DNA from: Lentinula raphanica
Taxonomy: Eukaryota; Basidiomycota; Agaricomycetes; Agaricales; Omphalotaceae
DNA: 64,000 nt
Reading direction: 5' to 3'
Assembly (NCBI GenBank): GCA_027919835.1
Contig: JANVFP010000006.1
Span: forward strand, 248,001 to 312,000
Below are positions 36,192 to 48,823 of the stretch, in pieces. Under the pieces are notes generated by a model that worked only from the letters and a program-made list of their open reading frames with translations, did not search any database and was not told where the DNA came from. A program made the position numbers and the translations under genes. The first letter of the stretch is position 1. Every line of letters starts with the position of its first letter.

Positions 36192-36671
36192 AAGGGGGGC
36201 TGTGCGAGTTGTTGTTTGCGGCATACAGCGAATGTGTATCTGTTTGGCATGTTTCTGTTCATCTGATACACGGTGGCTTTGCTTCTCTTCCCGAGGTCAA
36301 TGGACTGCTCTTGCGCGTTCTTTCCACTCACGATCTATGTTTAGTGTATAATACATCCCCCTCTGATTGTAATCTTTCATGTCGTTTCTCAAACGTGCGA
36401 TTGTGATGAGCATTGAGGATGTTCCCGGGGATGTTCCAAGTCACGGTTGTACGGGATAATTAAGTGGTCCCCGGAGTGGCTGGAGCAAGCCAGACGGTTC
36501 AAGTGACACCAGGAGGTCAAGGCGTATTCAATTGAAAAGAGTACCGGAACAAGCATAATTCTAGTTCACCGACGGAATATCATATGTTTTAGCAACCATG
36601 GAAGAAGACAAAACAAAGTCACTTTTCGTTGAACTTGAACTATCCTTCGAACAAGTCTCTCAATTCAAGTC
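36192..36671. other. Intergenic, no gene seen
   Basis: It lies between GID4 and the flavin monooxygenase in tandem. It holds the GID4 3' UTR and the monooxygenase promoter. No coding frame of family character was seen. Confidence 0.6.
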
Positions 36672-39187
36672 ATGGCAGTCAACGAGAAAGAGCAACCGCT
36701 CGTGGTAATTGTCGGTGCCGGGTGAGTCAAACATATTTTTTCTTTCTCCGTCCATCACCAAACGAAAATCTGTCGGCAGTCTTGGAGGAATATCTACTGC
36801 TGTTGAGCTGAAGAAGCAGCTCGGCTTTGAGAATTTTATTGTATGAATATCTGGCTCTCATTGAAAGTTCCTCATAACAATCATTCATCCAGATATACGA
36901 AAGGGATTCTACCATTGGAGGAACATGGAGAGTACGTTCTAGCTCATACCAATCGAGTATCCCCTACTCACCCGAAATCCTCTTTCTAGGACAATACCTA
37001 TCCTGTACGACCCCACTGTCATCTTTCAAGTTTTTCGATCCGTTCTTGACCGTATATTACAGGGATGTGGCTCCGATATACCTGGACACTGGTACTCTCT
37101 CTCATCAGAGCTCAACCCAAACTGGAACAACCTCTACGCCACCCAGCCGGAAATCCGCGACTACTGGCAAAACATCTACGACAAATACAATCTTAAATCT
37201 CATACCCAGTTCAATTCAATGGTCACTTCTGCCATATGGAGCAACGAAACGCAGAAGTATACCGTGACTGTGTTAGATACGATATCGAAGGAGGAGAGAA
37301 CGGTGCAAGCGAATGTGATGTTCTACGCCATAGGAGGATTCCAGAAGCCTGTGTTTCCGACTGATGTACCCGGCGGTGAGAGCTTCAATGGGCCTATCTG
37401 GCATTCGGCGCGGTATAGACATGATGTAGGTGAGTAATGGTGATGATTGTGGCTTAGATTCATTGATTGAGACACTCGAGATAGAGTTAAAAGGAAAGAG
37501 AGTTGGGGTTATTGGGAATGGATGCTCGGGGTAAGTTGTTGATCGCCACAGCTGTTGAAGCTGGATTCCACCAGAGATGCTCAACAGCATTTGTTAGCGC
37601 CCAGTTAGTTCCTGCCTTAGCGGAAGATCCTTCTATCCAGGTCACAAACTTCTGTCGTACGCCTCAGTGGTATGTTCCACGTGTGAGTAGATCGTTCCAT
37701 TAAACAGGCCCTAGACCATTCCTCATTCTCCGGACAGCCTGACTTTGCATATCCACCCTGGATCAAATGGATGTTCGCTCGTGTGCCTTTCTTAATGAAG
37801 CTGTATCGCAGTTTTTGGATGGCCAGGGTATGTTTAAGTCTATCCGACTTCGAAGAGAATCTTGGCTCACACAGCATGTCTCACACAGAGTGATCTTCTC
37901 TCTGTCATTTTTCGCAAGAACAACAGAAGAATAATTTCTCTAATGACGAAGGTCAGCCATTTGCGGACTCCCACTCAACCTGATCCCAGTTGGTTAAACC
38001 CGCCACTGCTCAATAAAGATGCTGTCCAAATACATCGCCGATAAGGCTCCGGAGAACGAAGTTGCAAAGCTTACACCCAACTATCGTAAGGTTTCCTTCC
38101 CTTCTTAACTCCATAGCTCAACTTGCTGTTTTTTTTCAGCCCCGGGCTGCAAACGTCTAATCTTGAACCCAGGTTATCTGGAATGTTTGAAGCGTCCAAA
38201 CGTGAACATCACATGGGATCGCATTGAACGAATCGTTGAGAATGGGATCAAGCTCAGCACAGGCGAAATCGTTCCCCTGGATGTCATCATTTTTGCTACC
38301 GGTTTCTCCGTGGTGGGATTCTTTGCGTTCTCTTGGTTGACAAAAGGTTCACACCGTTGCGAATTATTAGGATCCTGTAGATTTACACGTGCGCGGAAGC
38401 TTGGGCACTACTATAAGGGATCTGTACAAATCCCAAGGAGGGCCTATTGCATATGTAGGCACCGCAGTACCAGGTGAGAAGGCCACGGAGAGCGATCCGA
38501 GGAGATACTTGTCCACAGTGATATTTAGTGCTAACCTCATGCTTGAAGGATTCCCAAACCTCTTCGTCCTTCTAGGTAAAGTTTTCTTGAGCAGTAGCGT
38601 AGATTGGGCGGTTAATATCTTTCTTGAATACAGGACCAAATGTTATTTCTGGGAGCAGCTCTGTTATCTTCGTGCAAGAAGCTCAGGTCGGAAAACCCTC
38701 TCACCGATGTTCTTCATAAACTCCGCAGCTCATGTTTTTCATAGATAGGACTAGCTTTGAAATTAACCAAGCCCGTGCTTGCGGGTCACATAAAATCGTT
38801 CGAAGTGAAGCAGGACGTCTCGGAGCAGTATAACTCGTGGTTGCAGAACCGGTTGAAAGACTCTGTTTGGAACTCGTGCGATTCGTATTATCATTGGGAC
38901 AACAGGAGAGATAGTCGGAATATAGCCTCATTTCCAGGTCAGTTGAAAAAAGATGCTCGTTTGCAATGTATAGTGAGTGCTAAACGCCGATCTAACCTCA
39001 TACATACATAGGTCCAGCCGCACTCTTGTATTGGTTGATGAGGAGAGCAGAGAGATGGGAGGACTGGAAAGTGGTTGAGGCGGAACCTGGATGGATCAAC
39101 AAGCAAAAGTGGAATATGAGAAGGAATTTACTGTTGGGCTTGAGTAGCATACCTTTGGCGGTGGTTTTGTTTCGTAGATATTTTTGA
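36672..39187 (+). CDS. FAD-dependent monooxygenase (Baeyer-Villiger/flavin-containing type)
   Basis: NADPH- and FAD-dependent monooxygenase in about 15 exons. The FAD Rossmann motif is VVIVGAG|LGGIST near the start, followed by IYERDSTIGGTWR. The region YPGCGSDIPGHWYSLSSE fits the family's 'cDxpsxxYs' box. The BVMO fingerprint F-x-G-x3-H-x3-W appears as SFNGPIWHSARYRHDV, with Tyr where Trp is usual. The second nucleotide-binding motif is RVGVIGNGCSGAQLVPALAE, read across an intron near 37535-37602. Further landmarks are LDVIIFATGF and FPNLFVLLGPN. The C-terminus has a hydrophobic tail before a basic end (AVVLFRRYF). It may act in secondary metabolism or detoxification; the substrate is unknown. 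The reading is intact once introns are removed. Confidence 0.85.
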
Positions 39188-39360
39188 TCTCCGAATGACA
39201 AATACGGAAATCTTACATAATATTGAAATCGGCCTGGCGGATGAGTTTGTGCCGTTTCTCGCGAATTCTGAACTTTGAGTAGACTTTTCGCCGTTCGGCC
39301 CTGTCTCCTCTCTTTCCCTCTCTCCTACGCGGACGTCCTTCTTAACTCTTCCTTCCGACC

Positions 39361-41352
39361 ATGACATCTCACTCTCATTCATCATCGACCGCAAATGTTG
39401 TAGGCGTCCATTACCGCGTTGGAAAGAAAATCGGAGAGGGTTCCTTCGGTGTAATCTTTGAAGGCAAAGCCACCTTGCATCTCTGTCTTTAACCCTCACT
39501 CATGATCATTATTTGGCATATCTCTATCCAGGAACCAATCTGCTCAACTCTCAGACTGTGGCAATCAAGTTTGTGCGTCTGAATTGCTCACCATACGTCC
39601 ATCAACAAGCGTTTCTGACCCGTATATGTATCAGGAACCTCGAAAGGCTGAAGCGCCTCAGCTCCGGGATGAATGTCGGTCTTATAGGATTTTGGCTGGT
39701 TGCAGTGCGTTATTCATTCATGTCGTGCACACTTCACCGACTAATGCGGTTATTACAGCTGGAATTCCTCAGATATACCATTTCGGACAAGAAGGACTTC
39801 ACAACATTCTGGTCATAGATCTTCTTGGGCCAAGTCTGGAGGATTTGTTCGACATGTGCGGTCGTAAATTCTCAATCAAGACTGTGTGTATGGCTGCGCG
39901 GCAAATGGTGTGTACAGCGCACTAGTGTTAGTAATTCTCTGGATTCTGACTTAATCATGCAATCATCCAGGTCTCCAGAGTTCAGACAATACATGAAAAG
40001 AACCTAATTTATCGTGACATCAAGCCAGACAATTTTCTCATTGGCCGTCCCGGTACCAAAGGTGCTAATGGTGTGCATTAGCTCCATATGCGAACGTGCA
40101 TTCCTCCGTCTGATCCCTCTCACCATGCAGTCATTCATGTTGTCGATTTTGGAATGGCAAAGCAGTACCGTGATCCCAAGACTAAACAACATATTCCCTA
40201 TCGCGAGCGAAAGAGTTTGAGCGGTACTGCTCGGTACATGAGCATTAACACTCATCTGGGACGAGGTGTGTACAGTACCAGCCATATTTTGGGATATTCC
40301 ATTCTCTAAATATATATGTGAATAGAACAATCACGGCGAGACGATCTCGAAGCATTGGGGCATGTATTCATGTACTTCCTCCGAGGTTCTCTGCCATGGC
40401 AAGGCCTCAAGGCCGCGACCAATAAGCAGAAGTATGAGAAGATTGGCGAGAAGAAACAGACGACTCCCATTAAAGAGCTTTGTGAAGGGTTCCCAGGTGA
40501 ACATTCCTCCTGTTAGGGCTCAGGGGTCCTCTAGCTGATGGCGTCGATATTGCAGAGGAATTTGGCATCTATCTAAACTATGTCCGGAAGCTTGGGTTCG
40601 AGGAGACACCGGATTACGATTTCCTCCGAGAACTTTTCGCCAAAGTTATCAAGACCAACGGTGACGTTGACGATGGTGTGTTTGACTGGAATTTACTGAA
40701 TGGTGAGTGCTTTGGACCTTTCGCGTGACTTATGCTGACTTCATGCTTCAGGTGGTAAAGGTTGGGAAGCATCAGCGGTGAGAGCATACAAGAAGCTTGC
40801 AACTGATCAAACTAAATGGTTATTTAGGGGCATACTCAAATCCTGGCACAAATGCAAAGCGCTGGCATCGTGGCTTCTCCGGATCGTCGCAGGGAGCACA
40901 GAGATGATAGACGACGGGCCTCTCAGGTAGGTAACGTTGTCCCACCATCTCCTGCTCTCGTTCGACACGGTTCAAAACAACGCAAGGCTCCGAACAACTT
41001 CAACACGCTTTCACCTGGCGGTATCAACACTCCGGGGCAACTGACACCCCATTCGGCCGCTGCACAGGTGAACGTCCCTGTTGGCTCGCAGCAGCGCGGT
41101 AGCCCTCAGCACCCTTATGCCAGTGTATCTGGCGGATACGACTATGGTGCGGAGGATTCCTATGCCCAACAGCAACAGTACGGTCGAGCGTCGCCTATGG
41201 TGTCAAGTAGTGCTGCACCACCAGCTCTCAGTAATGTTCGTGCAAGAGGAGGAGACGTAGGTGTGTCTAGGGGCGAGCATGACGGCCAGGATATCGACGA
41301 CTCACCACCCAAGATGACGTTGCTGAAGATCCTGACATGCCGTTGTGGCTAG
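39361..41352 (+). CDS. CKI1: Casein kinase I, Yck/Cki1 type
   Basis: Ser/Thr kinase. The Gly loop is [14 protein letters not shown] (39425-39466). The CK1 features include the [12 protein letters not shown] catalytic loop (about 40008-40043), [12 protein letters not shown], the CK1-specific [14 protein letters not shown] and [11 protein letters not shown] Pro/Gln/Ser-rich tail (about 41000-41300) follows, ending LKILTCRCG. Cys near the C-terminus is typical of the membrane-bound Yck/Cck1 branch, which is palmitoylated at the tail. Those kinases act at the plasma membrane in nutrient signalling, morphogenesis and endocytosis. The start is the ATG directly before SHSHSSST. About nine introns. 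Confidence 0.93.
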
Positions 41353-41612
41353 GCAAAGCTTATGATCCTACGACTTATTATGACTGTCCCCCCTTCATGC
41401 ACTTTCACATCGTACATCTTATCGCATATCCAGCACTCATTCTTCGTTATACCCATTATCTACTCATAATTTTTTTCTGGTAACTTGGCTGTTCCTTCCG
41501 ATAAACAGGGTATCATAAGAATAGAACATTCAGAACTTGGTAATAATCAAAGTACAAGAAAAGATACACTACGTAGCATACATGTCATCCATTTCCCTAC
41601 CATGGGTTATGT

Positions 41613-44600
41613 TCAAGATCTCCTGAACGCAAATGTGAGACGATATAAAGGAGCAAAGCACAACAGAAGAGACGCACTGAGTACAGGGCTCGACTTGCCT
41701 GAATCGCCTTGTTGCTTTGAGTGTGGCTCAGCAATGTCGTCCTGCACATAGTCATCTTCCCAAAAATTCTGGTCATCTGGCGTTTGCGGTCTGTTGGAAT
41801 ACGAATTGGCATTAGAACCGTTGTCTTGTCGGTTTTGATGTACTGGTACTATAATAGGCATCAGCCAGGCTCTCAAAAAATGAGAGTTTTCTGAAGACTT
41901 GCCAGAACCATTCGACCGGCTCGTTCTTCTTTCTACCGAATTTGCCCTACTTGACGCATCGCGCGAAGGTACTTGTCGATCAGTCGACCATCTCGTTCTC
42001 CTTTCTACGGAATCCGCCCTGCGTGATGCAGTATGCGCAGGGATTTGACGACTAGTCGACCGACTCGTTGTCCTTTCTGCGGAATTCGCTCTGCGTAAGG
42101 CTTCGTGCGAAGGAGGTTGTCGATCAGTCGACCGGGTCGTTCTCCTTTCTACAGGATCCGCCCTGTGCGAGGCATCAGGGGAAAGAGCTTGTCGTTCAAC
42201 CGGCCTCTCCGTTCTCCTTTCTTCTGGATCCGCTCTTACTGAGGCGCCATACGGAGTTCGACGGTCGACCGACCGACTTGACCTCCTCTCTACCTGATCC
42301 TGCCCAGCTGAGCCATCGCTTCGAGGAGATTGGGGATAGGGTTCGCCATGCGTTTTTGTAAAGTCCCGCGATGTGTAATGTCCATAGCCGTGTTGCCGGT
42401 AATAGTTGTTGTTGTGATAATGATTGGTGTAGTGGGTGCCTCGGTAAGGCTTATTATATGGGTGTCGCGGATGATTGGAAGGATAATACGGAGGTTTTCG
42501 TGCTGAAGGGAAGCCCGCGTGAGGGGAGGATGCTACAGGAGACCACGGATTCCCCCTTCGTGAGGGGTACGGAGTAGTATATGTAGGAGACGTGTTCATC
42601 TATTCATTCAAATGAGCAAGAAGACCGTCATGCTAACAACAACTCAACTTACATTTGTTGCCTGAACCATACTCATGCTGGTTCGAAAGGCTTCTGAGAG
42701 TACATTTCGCATGGCCTGTTCGTAATAATGGTAAGGAGGGAGATCTTGTTGGAGGTGGATTTGCTGAACAGGAGGAGATTCTTTAGCACGCTCGAGAGTC
42801 TCCACACGTGATGTCAGCTTCTGTACGAGTTGTTCCATTCCATCATGCGGCAACGTGTTTTCATTGCCGAGGACTGTTTGGTTACTGACCGATGAATGTT
42901 GTTGGTGGTCATCGTCTACGGAACCGGCCTGGTTGCTAGACTCTGCATGTCGAGCGAATTTTGGGGCCGAATAGAAATCGGTATGATCATTGACACCGTC
43001 TGGACTGCGTTCTCGTCGCTTGCGAAATGTAGGCAACGACGCTTTGCTGGCTTTCATAAATTGTCCGGGTTTGCTGATGGGGACAGGAGACGGCGATCGA
43101 GGAATAGATTGACGGAGTGAGCTGTCGCTAAGATCGTGATGCCCATCGGACGACGAACTGGCCACAACAGTGTGGTCCTGGTGTCGATCGATTCGAAGTA
43201 CACCAGAGGAAGGCCCTGCAGTTGAAGACGCCAAAGTGGGGACAGATTGGCTTTCCCTTTGCTTCCTGTACTCCACGACTGTTCTGGTTTTGCGTATACG
43301 AATATTGGATAACTCCTTCTTGGACAAACGGGAGGGTATATATGGTTCAGCGACCATAGGAGCGTCGTCATCATCATCACTAGTATCACTTTCTGAATCA
43401 GAAACCACTACCTGCCGCCTTTTCCTGTGCGAAACAATGTCGTCGCGGGTTTGCACAACTTGTCGTTTTCGTTTTCCCTTGTCCAAGGGTGTAGAAGAGG
43501 AAGTTGTAACTCGACTGACAATGTCCAGAGAAGAACTCGCTCCTGCGCTTGCCGATGGGTGGCCACCGGCAGCGCTTATCAACGAAGCTAGGTCGAAAGT
43601 GTAGTCGGAGGACTCGGTAGGACGCGGTCGTCTTCCAGCAACAGTAAGAGCTCCATGCGACGTCTGCATGGCGGTTGAAGAGCTGGCTGAGGAAGATGAA
43701 GACTGGGACAAAGCTATATCGACGCTCTTGCCGCTTTTCATTCGTTTGCGGCTAGGTGGCGATGTATTCTGTTTCATTTGAAGCGCCTTAGACGACTGTT
43801 GCCCATCAGATTCCGAGTCCGAATCAAGACGATCAATAGCGTCTACAGCATTTTTGATTTGGGACACCGCAGTGGCGAGCTTCTTATCCTGTGCAAGGGT
43901 GTAAATCAGTCAATCGCACAGCTAAGCTGAGGTCTCAAACCTTGTTCATGTTGTCGTGGTTCCGCACTAGGTTCGGGGGTTTGAGGGATACATAATCCAT
44001 GACTCGTCGTTTCTTCGACAGTGGGGGTCGAGACGCCTCCGATCGAGTGCTTTCCGGCTGGGGCGATGACGCCGTCGATAACATCGTAGAGCTTAGAGTA
44101 GAAGCAGTGATAGTGGGGCTGTCGGGAGGGCTGGGAAGACTAGTGAGAGTAGCTGTCACCATTGATTCTGGGGTGTTAGACTGGGAATGCTGTCAGAGTG
44201 GATGCGTTTATACATCCCATTGGCGCTCACCGGCAATACGACAGGTGCAATGATTCTGAAGTCATACCACCCTGCATGTGTTCGAGAGAAGTTGATTGGA
44301 CGACAGCTAGGGAAACTTATGGCCAGGTTGACTAATTGAGTCTCGATATACTTCGGTCTTGATCCTAAGCGCTCTTCCTTTTGATATTCTTCCAAACGAG
44401 TGCTGTACTGCTTTCGACCGTTCATGTGTCGAGCGTGATGCGTTTCATGGTTTTTGCTTTTGTCCCTCTGCCGATCTAGCAGGATATAGATCGAATGCAG
44501 CTTGGAGCTTTCGAGCAGATGGAAGTAGCAACAACCATGATGGCAGGAATTACATCCAACAACTTCTGCACTGGGAAGTTGATGCTTCTGACTGACGGAT

Positions 44601-46630
44601 TTGGAGCAAGTCAATAGTTTTGCCTTGATAAACATTCAGCCAATGGATCGAACCCAGATAACACATATTGATCACCTCTGATTTTCTGACCTTTGCAAGA
44701 AAACAAGCAGCTTTGAAAGCTCCTCCTGCCATGAGCGCACTAGGAATGGATTATGAGCAAGCAGAGTAATCATGGAATTCGACATACGTTATCGGAGCAA
44801 ATTCAACACCTTGAGCTGAACCAGACTTCCAATATTGTTGAAGACCTTCGATGGCTTTTTCTCGTTCTTGCAGTATATTTTTGAGAGGTTGGTATTGTTT
44901 GGGCTGCATCAATCGACAGCGACAGGATCTTCCTTCTGCATAACAACCTGGACAGATTGTACAAGGATCGCCGTCAGAATGACAATGCTCGCACTCAAGA
45001 AAGCTTTGAAAGATGTCGGCGCCGCAAAAGTCGCATGAGGGGTAGCTTTCAAAGCTCTCGGACGACGAATAACACGGCAATGACTCGTGATTGTCTACGC
45101 ATTCGTTCTGCAGAACGTCGTCAAAGATCCGCAGAGCTTGAGTGAGTCGTCGAGCTTGACTCTCAAGAGTCATCGAGCGAATAGAAGTGTCATGCTCTTG
45201 CATCTACGCAGTATGAGATGCGAAGACCGATTGCCATGAGGATTGGTTTCATACCTGATCGGTAAATTTCTTGTACAACGCGCGTATGGTATAGAATAAG
45301 GTTAGACGGACGCGGTACGTCTCTTGACGACACACTCTGCAAAATGGATAAGCTACTAGCAATCACCGGATGGACGAGATTCTCACCGTCGATACAGAGG
45401 AAGCTCGTAATAGACTGAATCTGCGATACTTTTCAGCGACATCCTCGACCACGACATCTTCACAGTCAAACCACCATGGTTAACGACTTGATGACAGCTC
45501 ATCCGTGGCACCATGACAAGATCACCCATTTTCTGTTCGACGATATAGACTGGGAAAGGCGCGTTGGCGAAATCCTCGATAGAAGTGACATGGTTCTCAT
45601 GATCGATATCATGCCCGAGCTTGTCGTGGAAGTAGTCTGCGACCTTTCGAGCATCTTGTCTCTTGGTCATGAACCAAAACGAAGAACCACCATTTTCGGT
45701 ATAACACATAAGGTTGTGGCCGTGGGATGCACACAAATCCTTGTGGCTAGGAGTAAATGTATCGCCTGTGCCTATGTAATTCATCAAGGTGTCGACTTTA
45801 GCCTGGATGGGACGGTATGAGTGGGATGTCAAGTTTCTTCAGAAATATATACTCACAGAATCGGGCAAGTACATCGATAGGTTGTTGGTCGTTGGACGAA
45901 GAGATGAAGGAACGACTTTTCCTTCGTACAGCCAATCAATCCACGGCAGGGGTGTTTCAAGGTCTTTGCCGTAGAGTCTTTCCCTCTCTGGAAGAGTAGG
46001 TGTCAATTTTATCGGCGGATAATGTTACGAACACTGACCTCCGTCTTGTACGAAAGGATCGATATTTCGCGTTTTATTGAGGAATTCCAGAAACGGCATC
46101 TCAGTATCAACATTGTTGTGAATATTTCGAACAGTAACTTCTGGGATTAGAAGGATGATATTAGCGACTGTGGGACTGTGGCGTTGCAGAAGAGGATGGA
46201 ACGGCTTACTTTCATTACTGGGGGAGTTAATCTTCAGCCACTCTAAATTGAGCAGTTCATGCTTCCAGCCTTCAAGACTCTGTAGACCTTGAATGACGAA
46301 AGGTAAGCCTTCAGCGTCGCGGACAGCGATGGCATCTTCTATGGCGTCTGAGACTTCCAATCTAGGAGCTGCATGGAAATTCTTGTGGGTGGTCAAGAGG
46401 TGGTCTAGAGTCCATCCTTTGCAGGTAAAGACCTGATTTGGAGACTTTGCAGATGGATGAACGACTTCTGGTTTCATCTCATCGCCGATGTCGATGATGT
46501 TGGATTCGGTCAAAGCTGTAACACCGCTTAGTTGCTCGGTTGTCGACGATGGTTGACTTGCCGATGTCGGCACGAAGAGAGAGTCCTGCTGCAAGAGCTC
46601 TGCTCGACGCTCTTCCATGGTGCGACGCAT
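41613..46630 (-). CDS. JmjC-domain protein with Cys-rich motif and long disordered tail
   Basis: Read as one gene of about 1500 residues. The JmjC double-stranded beta-helix includes DTFTPSHKDLCASHGHNL (iron His-x-Asp at about 45737-45745) and MSCHQVVNHGGLTVKMSW (distal His near 45500). A Cys-rich segment follows (CDFCGADIF, then CEHCHSDGDPCTICPGCYAE, about 44930-45030), of the zinc-binding type seen in some JmjC demethylases. The tail is acidic and Ser-rich with basic clusters (near 43600-43800). Its last exons carry a 24-residue Arg-rich repeat. The exons at 44.1-44.3 kb join in phase (IIAPVVLP to HSQSNTPES), which is why two apparent genes are merged. Likely a histone or protein demethylase/hydroxylase; the substrate is unknown. 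Confidence 0.78.
41907..42305 (-). repeat. 24-residue (72 bp) tandem repeat in the JmjC protein tail
   Basis: Successive units begin RADPEERR, RADPVERR, RANSAERT, RADSVERR and RANSVERR, each 24 residues apart. A degenerate leading unit is QDQVERRS. They form four full units plus partial ones. The DNA copies are still visibly similar to each other, so the array is fairly young or under homogenisation. Confidence 0.88.
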
Positions 46631-46905
46631 TGTGGGTCAAGGACAGCTTCTTTCTAAACGCCCACATTCTCATGCATATATACATTTTTCGAGCGCGAAG
46701 ATGTAACCTTATAACATATCTAGACGCTGTTTGTTGGACAAGTTGGGCGCTAATGTTTTCGGCAGAGATGCAATGTTATTTTGCCTACTAAATATGGTAA
46801 GTTTACGGCCAAAAAGAGCCAGAAAATTACTAGATTCAGCATACTCTTGGCCGCCGAGAAATTCTCTTTCAACAAACTCTCCTCTTCCTCCTACCTCCAC
46901 GGCCG

Positions 46906-48420
46906 ATGTCTGCAGCGTCAGCGAAGTCATTGGACTTTGATTTTTGGGAATTTGTCTGTTGCTCAAAGTGCCAGCTGCCTTTCAATTCAAGTGGTTCGAC
47001 AGTGCCATTTTGGTTAACGGAGTGTGGTCATGTTATATGCAACAACCATCTCAGTACGCTATCTAGACCCTCAGTTACTATTCAAGGATTAACATACAGC
47101 TTTCTGTAGGTCCTGATCAGACCTGTGCCCAATGTAAATCTTCAGGAATACAGCTCATTCCGCTGCAATACGACGTGCGTGTTGTTTGCTTCGTTTTCCA
47201 GATCATCTCACAGGAAAGCCTCAGATGGAGCCTCCCATGTCGGAATGGTTTCGCTCAGTCCCCTATATGTTAGATTCAGCCGCCTATGCCGTCAAAGTGC
47301 GTTATACAATGCCGTGACTTATCGATATTGTTGTCCTCATGATCGCCCTAGTTTCAACAAGAGTCTATGGCTTCTCAGATTAGAAATTTAAAGGCTCGGT
47401 ACCAGCAGCAAAGAACTTACATCGATCAATTGAAGCAAGATAATATCCAGCTCAAACGGTACGAACATGTGTTTTCGAAGAAGTTCATAGATTCTTCCTT
47501 GACGCTGGCATACATGCTTCCTCCTACTATTAGGGTCAACGAAATGCTCACAAAGCAATTGTCTGATGGTGTGAATAGAGATAATGAACCCGCAACATTC
47601 ACTAACGCTAATGGAAAACGGCCGATGATTGACGTCTCGCAGTGAGCTCCTTGCTATTCGCATTCTCATATTTTCACCACCTATGTTCGAAGTCTATCTA
47701 GTCCTCGATCGGGTGCAACTCCGGTCGGACCTAACAGAATTACCCTACCCCCTGGTCAACATCCTCCTCAACTCTCATCCAATCAAGCCACTTCTTCGAG
47801 TTCGTATAATATTAATACCACCTCCCCACATCTTCAGCGTCCCGGCACAAGTCGATTTACCCAGTATGCTACGAACATGCCTCTGCGTTGAACCCTTTTT
47901 ACATTTTGACAGACAGTTTGCTTACACGCCCGCTCATGAAGCTTCAATGCGTCCTCCCCTGCTATCGCATACACAAGCTGCTCCAAAACAGCCTCGCGTG
48001 CTCCAAGCATACAACAAAAATACTGGCGTACCGTCGTCATCTCACAAGCATCCAACACCCCATATCAAATCGAATTCCTCACCTTACAATTTTGATCCTT
48101 CTCAAGCTCCACATTCAAGCATGGGACCACCTCAAGTTCCTCGACACGCTTCAACGAACATTCAATCGTCTCCGTCTCGTCCCGTGGGTCAAGCCTCAAA
48201 TCCCAAGCGCTTCTTGCCATTGAGCGAACGATTTCCTCCGCCTCCCGGTACTGCTGATAATACAGCGACCTCAAGACGGTTTATTCCCCCTGTGTCGACA
48301 TCACGGAATCAGTTTCGTCCCGCTACTTCTCTTACGTCTCATGTTCCTGCGAGCCGAGGTTCAGCCAATTTTTCCGGTGGAATTGGACAGAGAATGCCTT
48401 TTGTTCCTGGACAATCATAA
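46906..48420 (+). CDS. RING-finger protein, Zip3/RNF212/HEI10-like
   Basis: It starts with a RING-like zinc finger: CCSKCQLP, then TECGHVICNNHL and, after an intron, PDQTCAQCKSS (about 46950-47130). This has the RNF212/Zip3 layout of C-x2-C, C-x-H-x2-C, C-x2-C, with His where a Cys is usual. Downstream GKPQMEPPMSEWF is followed by a coiled-coil (SQIRNLKARYQQQRTYIDQL). The C-terminal half is Pro/Ser/Arg-rich and disordered, ending GQRMPFVPGQS. Members act as SUMO or ubiquitin ligases that help designate meiotic crossovers. Introns are at about 47056-47110 and 47862-47911, with others between. The RING-coiled-coil-disordered-tail layout is the main evidence; E-value support is not available here. 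Confidence 0.7.
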
Positions 48421-48823
48421 TGTTATTACCATGTTTATAAATTATTCTGTTCTCGGAGTCCTTTCTTGCTTTGGGTATTTTTACCGTATCAACATGTATT
48501 TGATAATCAGATACACAACATGCACGGTGTAGTACATCTCACCTTTTATCTGAGCAGTGGACTTCAAGAGCCTATGTACAAGCCTATCATACTAAATGGA
48601 GGATACGAAGAAGTAAGGGGCCGACGTCGCCGATGGTGTTGAAAGTTTGCTGCGGCTCCCAAGGCTGTGAGTTTGGCGTGGGCATTTGTTGTCATAACAA
48701 ACAACTCTTCCTTCTTCCCTCCATCCCGCTTTGTGCTAGTTCTCCTTACTGAGCACAAACCGACCTGCTCAACGACTATCTCTCTCAGTGGAATCAACCC
48801 ATTATCAACTTGCATCGTATTCT
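48421..48823. other. Intergenic, no gene seen
   Basis: Between two plus-strand genes. It contains the 3' end of the RING gene and the promoter of the LEA-2-like gene. No coding frame with features was seen. Confidence 0.55.

Noticed and set aside
42644..44162. Separate Ser-rich gene starting at the ATG at 44162
   Set aside because: The exon before it splices in phase from the JmjC gene, so one long gene explains it better; the alternative is kept as a testable point.
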